Shown here: piece after piece, positions 1 to 5,507 of the stretch
How positions within the stretch are numbered: the stretch's first letter is position 1
Layout of the letters: each line of letters begins with the position of its first letter
NCBI GenBank assembly: GCA_003132645.1
Contig: PKYM01000136.1
Span: 2,974-12,020 of the forward strand
Length of the DNA stretch: 9,047 nt
Source of the DNA: Actinomycetota bacterium
Lineage (GTDB): Bacteria; Actinomycetota; Thermoleophilia; UBA2241
Direction: 5' to 3'
Position numbers and translations under genes: made by a program
Notes under the pieces: model-generated
Database searches by the model: none
Seen by the model: only the letters and a program-made list of their open reading frames with translations
What the model was told of the DNA's origin: nothing

Positions 1-928
1 GCTGCTCGAGAGCGGCGAGATTCGCCTCGAGCTGCTCGATCCCGCTGACCCCCACGAGGGCCGAGGTGACGCGCGTGTCGCGCAACGTCCAGGCGAGTGC
101 CATTTGCGCGAGCGTCTGGCCGCGCAGCCGGGCTACTTTGGCCAGCGCGCGCACGTGTTCGAGGTTCTCCTCGGCCAGGAAGCTCTTGCTGAAGGACTCG
201 CTCGAAACCGCGCGCGAGTCCTGCGGGATGCCGTCGAGGTAGCGGTCAGTGAGGAGGCCTTGGGCGAGCGGCGAGAACACGATGCAGCCGGCGCCAAACG
301 ACTCGAGCGTACCGAGCAGCTCGGGCTCGATCCAGCGGTTGAGCAGCGAGTATGAGGGCTGGTGGATGAGAAGCGGCGTCCCGAGCGAGCGCAAGATCTC
401 CGCCGCCTCGCGCGTCCGCTCGGCCGAGTACGAGGAGATGCCGACATAGAGCGCCTTGCCCTGACGCACGGCTGTGTCGAGGGCGCCCATCGTCTCCTCG
501 AGCGGCGTCTCGGGGTCGAAGCGGTGCGAGTAAAAGATGTCGACGTAGTTGAGCCCCATCCGCGCAAGTGACTGATCGAGCGAGGCCAGCAGGTACTTAC
601 GCGAGCCCCAGTCGCCGTAAGGCCCGGGCCACATGTCATAGCCGGCCTTCGTCGAGATGACGAGCTCGTCACGGTAGGCCGCAAGGTCATTGCGCAGGAT
701 GCGGCCGAACGTCTCCTCCGCCGAGCCGTAGGGAGGGCCATAGTTGTTGGCGAGATCGAAGTGCGTGACCCCGAGGTCGAACGCCCGCGTCACGATCGCC
801 CTGCTCGTCTCGAGCGGACGGCTGCCGCCGAAGTTCTGCCAGAGGCCAAGCGAGATCGCAGGCAGCTTTAAACCGCTACGTCCGCAGCGGCGATACTGCA
901 TCGAGTCGTATCGAGATTCGTCTGCCAT
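1..928 (-). CDS. mgrA: Aldo/keto reductase, L-glyceraldehyde-3-phosphate reductase type (3' end outside window)
   Basis: Reading leftwards from ATG at 928, 309 codons are visible and the frame is open at the window edge; family members are about 330 to 346 residues, so only a short C-terminus is missing. The N-terminus (MADESRYDSMQYRRCGRSGL) matches the YghZ/MgrA (AKR14) pattern closely. The family's catalytic tetrad is visible: D58 and Y63 in the FDLANNYGPP segment, K94 in STKAGYD, and H135 in FYSHR. Other family hallmarks are MWPGPYG, RKYLLASLDQSL, LIHQPSYSLLNRW and FSPLAQGLLTDRYL. Known members are cytoplasmic NADPH-dependent reductases of L-glyceraldehyde 3-phosphate and other aldehydes, usually viewed as detoxifying. 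The ATG is preceded by a good ribosome-binding site (GGAGGGG). It is followed downstream, outside view, by unknown genes; upstream lies a 345-base spacer. The family call is firm, the physiological substrate is not. Confidence 0.93.
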   Translation of the reverse strand, partial: MADESRYDSMQYRRCGRSGLKLPAISLGLWQNFGGSRPLETSRAIVTRAFDLGVTHFDLANNYGPPYGSAEETFGRILRNDLAAYRDELVISTKAGYDMWPGPYGDWGSRKYLLASLDQSLARMGLNYVDIFYSHRFDPETPLEETMGALDTAVRQGKALYVGISSYSAERTREAAEILRSLGTPLLIHQPSYSLLNRWIEPELLGTLESFGAGCIVFSPLAQGLLTDRYLDGIPQDSRAVSSESFSKSFLAEENLEHVRALAKVARLRGQTLAQMALAWTLRDTRVTSALVGVSGIEQLEANLAALEQ

Positions 929-1127
929 TGCCCCTCCGTTTCGAAGACGCTTGCGACGCCGCGCCGCTCATTCAGACTCTGCCACATAGATCAGCGCAAC
1001 CGTCCGTTGCGGCGCGCGCGCCGCGTAAGCTGCCTACCCGGCGCACTCCGAGAATCATCACACGATCCGCCAGAACAGGACCCCGGCAAGCGCCCACGCT
1101 CAAGCATGCCGGCATCCGGAGTGGCCC

Positions 1128-1155
1128 TTAACATGGCGACCCACGTCCGTAACAC
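1128..1155 (+). promoter_or_regulatory. Weak candidate sigma70-like promoter
   Basis: TTAACA (1128 to 1133) matches the -35 consensus at five of six positions. After a 16-base spacer comes TAACAC (1150 to 1155), which matches the -10 consensus at only three of six. If used, transcription would start near 1162, directly before the three stem-loops and terminator. In GC-rich DNA such partial matches arise by chance, so this is only suggestive. Confidence 0.22.
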
Positions 1156-1161
1156 GCACTT

Positions 1162-1250
1162 AAGGAACCGGGGGCACACTATGTACGACCCCCCTCAAGG
1201 GCACCCAAGCCCTTAGCGAGCCCCGCCCCCCAGCGGGGCTCGCATTTTTT
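1162..1250 (+). ncRNA. Candidate structured small RNA with three stem-loops
   Basis: Three hairpins follow each other on the plus strand: GGGGG (1170 to 1174) with CCCCC (within 1189 to 1194); AAGGGC (1197 to 1202) with GCCCTT (1209 to 1214), six perfect pairs and a 6-base loop; and an 11-bp terminator stem (1216 to 1243) followed by six T. No protein gene on this strand lies upstream, so an independent short transcript is the simplest explanation for a strand-specific terminator. It resembles no RNA family I can name. Alternatively it could be the 3' end of a longer transcript antisense to nothing known, or a structure acting at the 3' end of the aminotransferase message read from the other strand. 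Confidence 0.3.
1216..1250 (+). terminator. Strong intrinsic terminator, plus-strand orientation
   Basis: GCGAGCCCCGC (1216 to 1226) pairs perfectly over 11 bp with GCGGGGCTCGC (1233 to 1243) around a 6-base loop, and is followed by A and then TTTTTT (1245 to 1250). The T-tract lies on the plus strand only. Read from the minus strand, the same hairpin lies 31 bases after the aminotransferase stop but has no U-tract after it, so it would be at most a weak terminator or an RNA-protecting hairpin for that gene. Confidence 0.85.
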
Positions 1251-1273
1251 CTGCAACCCGCCTGCAACCACCT

Positions 1274-2641
1274 CTAGTAACCAAGCTGCTTCTCGACCGC
1301 CGTGATCGACTCGTCCAGCGCGGCGACGATCTGGTCGATCTGCTCCGTGGTGATGATGAACGGTGGCGCGACTGCGTGGCAGTGGCCGCCGCCGAGAAGC
1401 CGCACGAACACGCCGCGCCGGAACGCTTCATCGCGCACCTTGGCCGCCGCACCCACCGACGGCGGAAACCACTCCTTGGTGGCTTTGTCTTGCACGTACT
1501 CGATACCGGCGACCAGACCGACGCCCCGTACGTCGCCGACGATGGGATGGGCGAGGAGCGTCTTCAAGCCCTGCTGCATGTAGGCGCCCACGTCGCGGCA
1601 GCGTTCGACCAGGTTCTCGCGTTCGATGATCTCCAGGTTGGCCAGGCCGGCGGCCGAGCACAGCGGGTGCCCGTCGTACGTGGCGCCGCTCATGAAGGCC
1701 TCGGCGGCGCCACCCAGGAAGGCGTCGAAGACGTGATCCCGAGCGCCCACCGCGCCGAGCGGCAGATAGCCCGACGACAGCCCCTTCGCCATCGTCACCA
1801 AGTCGGGTTCGGAGCCGAACTGCTCGAACCCGAACCAGGTGCCGCTGCGCCCGAAGCCGGTGATGACCTCGTCGTTGATCACGAGGACGTCGTTAGCCTT
1901 GCAGACCTCACAGACCATGGGCCAGTACTCGGCCGGCGGCGGTATCACGCCGCCCGTGCCGATCATCGTCTCGCCGAGCAGCGTGCCGACGTTCTCGGCG
2001 CCGTAGAAGGCGATCTCGCGCTCGACCGCCCTGGCGCACTCCAGGTCGCACTCGCCGTAGGTCTGACTCCAGGCGCAGCGGTAGCAGTAGGGCGCGCCCA
2101 GCTTGATGAACCCGGGCAGCAGGGGCTCGAACTTGGCGCGGTTCATCGGCAAGCCCTGCGCACTCGTCGCGGTCATCGTGGTGCCGTGGTAGGAGCGGTC
2201 GCGGAACATCACCATGTACTTGGTGCCCTGGCCCTTGTTGCGCCAGTACTGGCGGGCCATCTTGACAGCGGTCTCCACAGACTCGCCGCCGCCGAGCGTG
2301 AGAAACACATGGTTCAGGTCGCCGGGCATATGCTCGGCGACCTTGGCGGCCAGCCGTATCGAAGGCACGTTCCCGATCTGGAAGATGTGATAGATGGCGA
2401 GCTTCTCGGCCTGTTCAGCGATGGCGTCGAAGATCTCCCGGCGCCCGTGGCCGACGTTGACCGTCCACAGTGACGCGAACGCGTCGATGTAGGCGTTGCC
2501 CTCGGTGTCGTAGACGACCGCGCCCTCGGCTCGCTCCATGATCGTCGGCTTGAGGCCGGCGAGCTGCGTGAACGGCGGCCAGAGGTGACCGAGAAAGTCG
2601 TCCTCGAGTTGCCGGGTGTCCTGCTGCACTGGCTCTGCCAT
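1274..2641 (-). CDS. Class III PLP-dependent aminotransferase (omega-aminotransferase type)
   Basis: The 455-residue protein is a fold-type I, class III aminotransferase, a cytoplasmic PLP enzyme moving an amino group from an amine or omega-amino acid to a 2-oxoacid such as pyruvate. Visible motifs: WPPFTQ near the N-terminus, GGGES (117 to 121) for cofactor phosphate, SYHGTT (H152 stacks on PLP), NDEVITGFGR with D257 binding the pyridine nitrogen, K286 in MAKGLSSGYLPLGA as Schiff-base lysine, T321 in GATYDGHP, and R372 in VRGVGL for the carboxylate. A cysteine cluster (C186, C189, C198, C202) sits mid-protein. I chose ATG 2641 because AGAAGGAG precedes it at 9 bases; in-frame ATGs at 2704 and 2719 would add 21 or 26 residues not resembling the family. 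The exact substrate (beta-alanine, GABA, taurine, polyamine) cannot be read from the sequence. Its nearest upstream neighbour, a protease, is divergent. Confidence 0.9.
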   Translation of the reverse strand: MAEPVQQDTRQLEDDFLGHLWPPFTQLAGLKPTIMERAEGAVVYDTEGNAYIDAFASLWTVNVGHGRREIFDAIAEQAEKLAIYHIFQIGNVPSIRLAAKVAEHMPGDLNHVFLTLGGGESVETAVKMARQYWRNKGQGTKYMVMFRDRSYHGTTMTATSAQGLPMNRAKFEPLLPGFIKLGAPYCYRCAWSQTYGECDLECARAVEREIAFYGAENVGTLLGETMIGTGGVIPPPAEYWPMVCEVCKANDVLVINDEVITGFGRSGTWFGFEQFGSEPDLVTMAKGLSSGYLPLGAVGARDHVFDAFLGGAAEAFMSGATYDGHPLCSAAGLANLEIIERENLVERCRDVGAYMQQGLKTLLAHPIVGDVRGVGLVAGIEYVQDKATKEWFPPSVGAAAKVRDEAFRRGVFVRLLGGGHCHAVAPPFIITTEQIDQIVAALDESITAVEKQLGY

Positions 2642-2910
2642 GGCGCGCAACTCCTTCTCAACGGACGAGCGTTTTGACAGGATCGATGGCAGCGGGATAC
2701 TCATCGATCCCCTTCTCATGATAGTCCCATGGCCAGTCCGGGCGTAGGCCCTGCGACCCTCGGCCGGTCAGACGCTCGTTCAGATAGACGCGTGTGCAAC
2801 CGCAATCAGCGCTTCCGACGGAAGCTCAAGAGAAGCAACCCTCGTGGCGATGAATGCAAGCAGCGTGCCCCCGTTCTGAACGGGGCCGTCAGATCGCTGT
2901 GGGAGCAAAC
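2642..2910. other. Divergent upstream region of aminotransferase and protease genes
   Basis: These 269 bases must contain the promoters of both divergent genes. On the minus strand TATCAT (2723 to 2718) resembles a -10 element but no matching -35 lies at the right distance. On the plus strand no promoter stands out. An in-frame TGA at 2851 to 2853 marks the upstream limit of the protease reading frame. No repeat or RNA gene was seen. Confidence 0.45.
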
Positions 2911-4473
2911 GTGGGGCAGTGGCGCTACGCAGATGGCGGGGTCTGCTATCGAGACGACGAGGCCATCGCGCGGGCGCTCGCCGCCCAGGGCAAGCGCAAC
3001 CTCTTCCACGACGACACGCTGCTGATACTCGAGCATGAGGACGGTCCGCTCGGACAGTCCGTGCCAACTCAGCGGCGCCTCGTCTTGACCCTCGCGCGCT
3101 CCGACTGGCTCAGCCTCAGCTCAGCGGTCGGCACTGAGCGGCAGATCTGGCGCAGCGAGCCACTGCCGCTTTCTGCCCGCGACCGATCGCCGGCGGAGGA
3201 GCTGCCACCCAGCGAAGCCCAGCTTCCGCCGGACGTGCAGGCCTTCTTCGCCCAAGTGCATGAGAACCTGCACGGCGGCAGGCAGACGAGCGGCCGACCC
3301 GCTGGTTCGCAGGCGGCTTTCGCCGGCATCGAAGAGGTCGCCCGGTCACCGGGATGCGGACCAGGCGTGCAGGCATCCCGTCCGCGCCGAAACCGCCCCG
3401 CCCAGATCGCCCTGCTTTGCGGCATCGCGATCATCGCCCTCAGCGTCGCTCTGGTGTTCCGGCTGGCAAACGAGCGGTCCCCCTCTCTGGCATGGTCCAC
3501 TGCCGCATCCCGGCCATCCGCGTCGCAGGTCTCAGCGATCGCCTCGGCGGTCACCCCCGGCATGGTCGACATCAGCATCACGCTGAGCGACCCGCAGATG
3601 CGTGGAGACGGCACGGGCATCGTGCTCAGCGCTGGAGGCGAGGTGCTCACCAACAACCACGTCATCGACGGGGCGACCACCATCACGGTCACCGACCTGA
3701 GCAACGGCCTGCGCTACCAGGGCAGCGTCGCGGGCTACGACCGCAGCCTCGATATCGCAGTCGTGCAGTTGACCGGCGCATTCGGGCTGCCGACGATCCG
3801 GCTGGGCGACTCGTCCAGGCTGAAGATCGGCGAAGGCGTCGTGGCACTCGGCAACGCCCACGGCCGCGGGGGAGCGCCGAGCGCGGCGGTAGGCTCGCTG
3901 GTGGCTCTCGATCAGCGAATCACTGCCGAAGACAAGGGCGGCGGCAATGCGGAACGACTGTCCGGCCTGATCGGAGTCGATGCCGCCGTCGAGCCGGGCG
4001 ACTCCGGCGGACCGCTGGTCGACGCCGGCGGGCTGACGATCGGCATCGACACGGCAGGAAACGCACACCCAGGCCGCTCATCGGGTGCCTGTCGGGCTTA
4101 TGCCATCCCCATCCGGCAAGCGCTCTGGGTCGCCGCGCAGGTCACGAGCGGCAAGCCCTCGACCGGCGTGCACATCGGCCCGACCGCCTTCCTTGGGGTC
4201 GGGCTGGCCGCTGGCGGGACCAAGGGGGACGCTCAGGCCGTCTCGGGCGCTACGATCTCCGGTGTCGTGAGGGGATCTCCGGCCGACCAGGCGGGACTGG
4301 AAACCGGTGACCTGCTCACGTCGCTCGCCGGTCAGCGGGTCGACTCGCCGACCACGCTGGCCTCGGTGCTCGACCGCTGTCACCCCGCAGAGCGGGTCAC
4401 ACTGGGCTGGGCCGACCTGGCGGGCGAGCGCCACGCGACCACGGTGCAGCTCGCCGTCGGACCGGCTGGCTAA
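2911..4473 (+). CDS. Membrane-anchored HtrA/DegP-like serine protease with PDZ domain
   Basis: About 520 residues in four parts. Residues 1 to 125 form an unrecognised, probably cytoplasmic domain starting GQWRYADGG. Residues 126 to 163 are a proline-, glycine- and arginine-rich linker ending in RPRRNRP. Residues 164 to 184 are one hydrophobic helix (IALLCGIAIIALSVALVF), with positive charges before it predicting N-in topology. Residues 211 to 411 are a trypsin-like S1C domain with intact triad: H250 in TNNHVIDGA, D281 in DIAVVQL, S365 in GDSGGPL. A PDZ domain follows (about 426 to 516; SPADQAGLETGDLL). HtrA family members degrade misfolded or damaged proteins outside the membrane; this role is inferred. 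GTG 2911 is preferred because GGGAG lies 5 bases before it; ATG 2854, directly after an in-frame stop, would add 19 residues but has a poor ribosome-binding site. No gene shares its operon: the next ones are convergent. Confidence 0.88.
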   Translation: MGQWRYADGGVCYRDDEAIARALAAQGKRNLFHDDTLLILEHEDGPLGQSVPTQRRLVLTLARSDWLSLSSAVGTERQIWRSEPLPLSARDRSPAEELPPSEAQLPPDVQAFFAQVHENLHGGRQTSGRPAGSQAAFAGIEEVARSPGCGPGVQASRPRRNRPAQIALLCGIAIIALSVALVFRLANERSPSLAWSTAASRPSASQVSAIASAVTPGMVDISITLSDPQMRGDGTGIVLSAGGEVLTNNHVIDGATTITVTDLSNGLRYQGSVAGYDRSLDIAVVQLTGAFGLPTIRLGDSSRLKIGEGVVALGNAHGRGGAPSAAVGSLVALDQRITAEDKGGGNAERLSGLIGVDAAVEPGDSGGPLVDAGGLTIGIDTAGNAHPGRSSGACRAYAIPIRQALWVAAQVTSGKPSTGVHIGPTAFLGVGLAAGGTKGDAQAVSGATISGVVRGSPADQAGLETGDLLTSLAGQRVDSPTTLASVLDRCHPAERVTLGWADLAGERHATTVQLAVGPAG

Positions 4474-4539
4474 GGGAAGCCGGGTTCGCCGCCCGCGTGA
4501 TGCGCTCACGAGGCGTGCGACCGACGACGACACTCAAGA

Positions 4540-4638
4540 CTAGAGGAACCTGCGCTCCAACTCTTCGAAGAACGCCGCTGAGAGGCGTTCGAACTCGTCC
4601 GCCGTGAGACGAATCTGGTCGCCGATACTGAGCTTCAC
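4540..4638 (-). CDS. Possible 32-residue conserved-looking small protein
   Basis: A GTG start at 4638 gives a 32-residue protein whose composition looks protein-like, unlike the arginine- and serine-rich shadows nearby: KLSIGDQIRLTADEFERL followed by SAAFFEELERRFL. It predicts a short strand (DQIRL) and then one acidic amphipathic helix (ADEFERLSAAFFEELERRF). The frame stays open upstream to 4740, but that extension (HVRRPAAFRARLSFSASAVR) looks non-coding. The ribosome-binding site is weak (CAGAG, 6 bases before GTG). It ends 67 bases from the stop of the convergent protease gene and lies 237 bases downstream of the cold-shock gene on the same strand, so it could be either monocistronic or a distal part of that transcript. 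I recall similar tiny proteins in actinobacterial genomes, but cannot name a family or function. Confidence 0.42.
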   Translation of the reverse strand: MKLSIGDQIRLTADEFERLSAAFFEELERRFL

Positions 4639-4875
4639 AACGGACTCTGAACAGTGGTCGCCCCTAAGACGAACGGCAGACGCAGAAAAGGACAACCTCG
4701 CGCGAAATGCTGCCGGGCGTCTCACGTGCCTGCCCGGCATGTAGGGAGAAAGCGGTACTATGATGGCCGTAGTGAGGCGCGATCGGGTCTCACGGCGCGC
4801 ACTCGACCATGCCCGGGAATGAGCCTGTCAGTGATTGCGTAGAGCCCGCGGCGGCGGGCGCTCGGGGATGTCGTA
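4639..4875. other. Spacer between small ORF and cold-shock gene
   Basis: These 237 bases hold two inverted repeats, listed separately or here: an 8-bp one at 4711 to 4739, and a 6-bp GC-rich hairpin (GCCCGC 4844 to 4849 with GCGGGC 4854 to 4859) just beyond the cold-shock stop. The latter lacks a U-tract on the minus strand, so it is a poor terminator. A plus-strand frame of 20 codons starts at ATG 4760 behind AGGGAG, but the spacing is 11 bases and the peptide is arginine-rich, so I do not call it a gene. Confidence 0.4.
4711..4739. repeat. Inverted repeat, 8-bp arms
   Basis: TGCCGGGC (4711 to 4718) and GCCCGGCA (4732 to 4739) are perfectly complementary around a 13-base centre that contains the palindrome CACGTG (4723 to 4728). 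No T-tract of terminator length follows on either strand (minus strand has only GCATTTC). It could be an operator or a weak hairpin ending the cold-shock transcript, which reads through this stretch if not stopped earlier. Confidence 0.45.
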
Positions 4876-5076
4876 TCAGGCGGGCTTCACGTTGGCCGCC
4901 TGCGGACCCTTCTGGCCCTCCTCGATGTCGAACTCGACTGCCTGGTTTTCAGAGAGGGTGCCAATCCCAGGGGCCAGCGAGTTGACGTGCACGAACACGT
5001 CCTTGCCACCATCATCCTGCTCGATGAAGCCGTAGCCCTTCTGCGCGTTGAACCACTTTACCTTGCCTTGAGTCAA
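4876..5076 (-). CDS. CspA-family cold-shock protein
   Basis: A 66-residue single cold-shock domain, the normal length of the family. It begins [20 protein letters not shown] and contains both RNA-binding motifs: RNP1 as KGYGFI and RNP2 as VFVHV; the C-terminus [10 protein letters not shown] is typical. Such proteins bind single-stranded nucleic acid and melt RNA secondary structure in the cytoplasm, at cold shock or constitutively. The start appears to be TTG at 5076: GAGGAG lies 6 bases before it and the codons MTQGKVKW align with family N-termini. The only ATG nearby (5082) is out of frame and gives a two-codon ORF, ATG AGT TGA, whose stop overlaps the TTG. Expression is monocistronic or with the small ORF downstream. 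Csp genes often have a long regulatory 5' leader; the spacer upstream is long enough but I recognised no cold-box element. Confidence 0.96.
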   Translation of the reverse strand: MTQGKVKWFNAQKGYGFIEQDDGGKDVFVHVNSLAPGIGTLSENQAVEFDIEEGQKGPQAANVKPA

Positions 5077-5095
5077 CTCATGCTCCTCGTCTCAG
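5072..5095 (-). promoter_or_regulatory. Ribosome-binding site and overlapping two-codon ORF at cold-shock start
   Basis: On the minus strand GAGGAG is followed by CATGAGTTGACT. GGAG sits 6 bases before the TTG start but only 1 base before the ATG, which is too close for good initiation. The mini-ORF ATG AGT TGA ends on the TGA that overlaps TTG. This decides the start as TTG. Confidence 0.6.
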
Positions 5096-5507
5096 GAGCG
5101 TGTCCGCGGCGATTCTCGAAGCAACGACGCACGCTCTCCACCAGTGACCTGCCTATGAAAGGTACCACTCGCAAACAGACAATGGACAGACCACAGGCGC
5201 ATTTTCGCGGCTTGGGGTCGACCTTCAGGCCGGTCATGTCAAGGCGGGACCGGTGTGTGGACGGTGCGCCACTGCCCCGTCTTGGCCCGCCGCGGCCCGC
5301 CGACCGGCGGGAAGATCGGCGGGAAGATCGGCCGACTGACCGACCACAGAACCGCCCGTCGGCCCGATGCGGGGGTCGTGCCTGCGGTGTATTCTGAATT
5401 TGCGGACAGGCGAGTGGGGCGATGGCCGCACCGGTGTCGATGCGTGGCCGGACGAACCGGACGACGCGTTGGGGTGGCGGTCGCGCCACGCGGGAAAGCG
5501 AAGCGGC
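5077..5507. other. Divergent spacer between cold-shock and STAND genes
   Basis: These 431 bases lie upstream of both flanking genes and should hold both promoters, but no clear -35/-10 pair is visible on either strand; TATTCT (5390 to 5395) resembles a plus-strand -10 without a -35. The centre is very GC-rich, with a hairpin CCCGCC (5296 to 5301)/GGCGGG (5306 to 5311) running into a short tandem repeat. The STAND reading frame stays open upstream to 5367, but those codons do not look coding. No RNA gene was recognised. Confidence 0.45.
5305..5332. repeat. Short tandem repeat, 12-base unit, 2.3 copies
   Basis: CGGCGGGAAGAT occurs at 5305 to 5316 and again at 5317 to 5328, followed by a partial third copy CGGC. 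The first copy overlaps the right arm of a GC-rich hairpin. The function is unknown; a repeated protein-binding site or simple slippage are both possible. Confidence 0.7.

Larger units (their letters stand above)
929..1273. other. Intergenic region with a plus-strand terminator and possible small RNA
   Basis: This spacer separates two minus-strand genes. The left part carries the ribosome-binding site of the reductase gene; I see no convincing promoter there. The right part (about 1128 to 1250) contains a weak promoter-like pair, three consecutive stem-loops and a U-tract, all oriented on the plus strand. No tRNA or other known RNA gene was recognised. Short plus-strand reading frames ending at the TAG at 1214 to 1216 exist but have no adequate ribosome-binding site. 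Confidence 0.7.

Noticed and set aside
133..741. 202-codon minus-strand frame inside the reductase gene
   Set aside because: Serine/arginine-rich out-of-frame shadow of the aldo/keto reductase coding strand.
929..1215. tRNA, SRP RNA or 6S RNA upstream of the terminator
   Set aside because: No T-loop motif, no SRP-type GGAAGCAG-like core and no long rod-shaped pairing was found.
1007..1216. 69-codon plus-strand frame ending at the terminator stem
   Set aside because: The stop abuts the terminator, which is attractive, but the peptide is low in complexity, no ATG in it has a good ribosome-binding site at proper distance, and the candidate promoter lies inside it.
1376..2473. 365-codon plus-strand frame
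   Set aside because: Antisense shadow of the aminotransferase, whose catalytic motifs are intact on the other strand; typical of high-GC DNA.
3354..4310. 318-codon plus-strand frame inside the protease gene
   Set aside because: Arginine- and histidine-rich frame shifted by one base from the protease; no motifs, a high-GC shadow.
4760..4822. 20-codon plus-strand frame starting behind AGGGAG
   Set aside because: Spacing of 11 bases is long, the peptide is arginine-rich and shows no protein-like pattern.
5290..5400. CRISPR-like repeat array in the GC-rich spacer
   Set aside because: Only a 12-base unit with 2.3 directly adjoining copies and no spacers; no cas genes in view.
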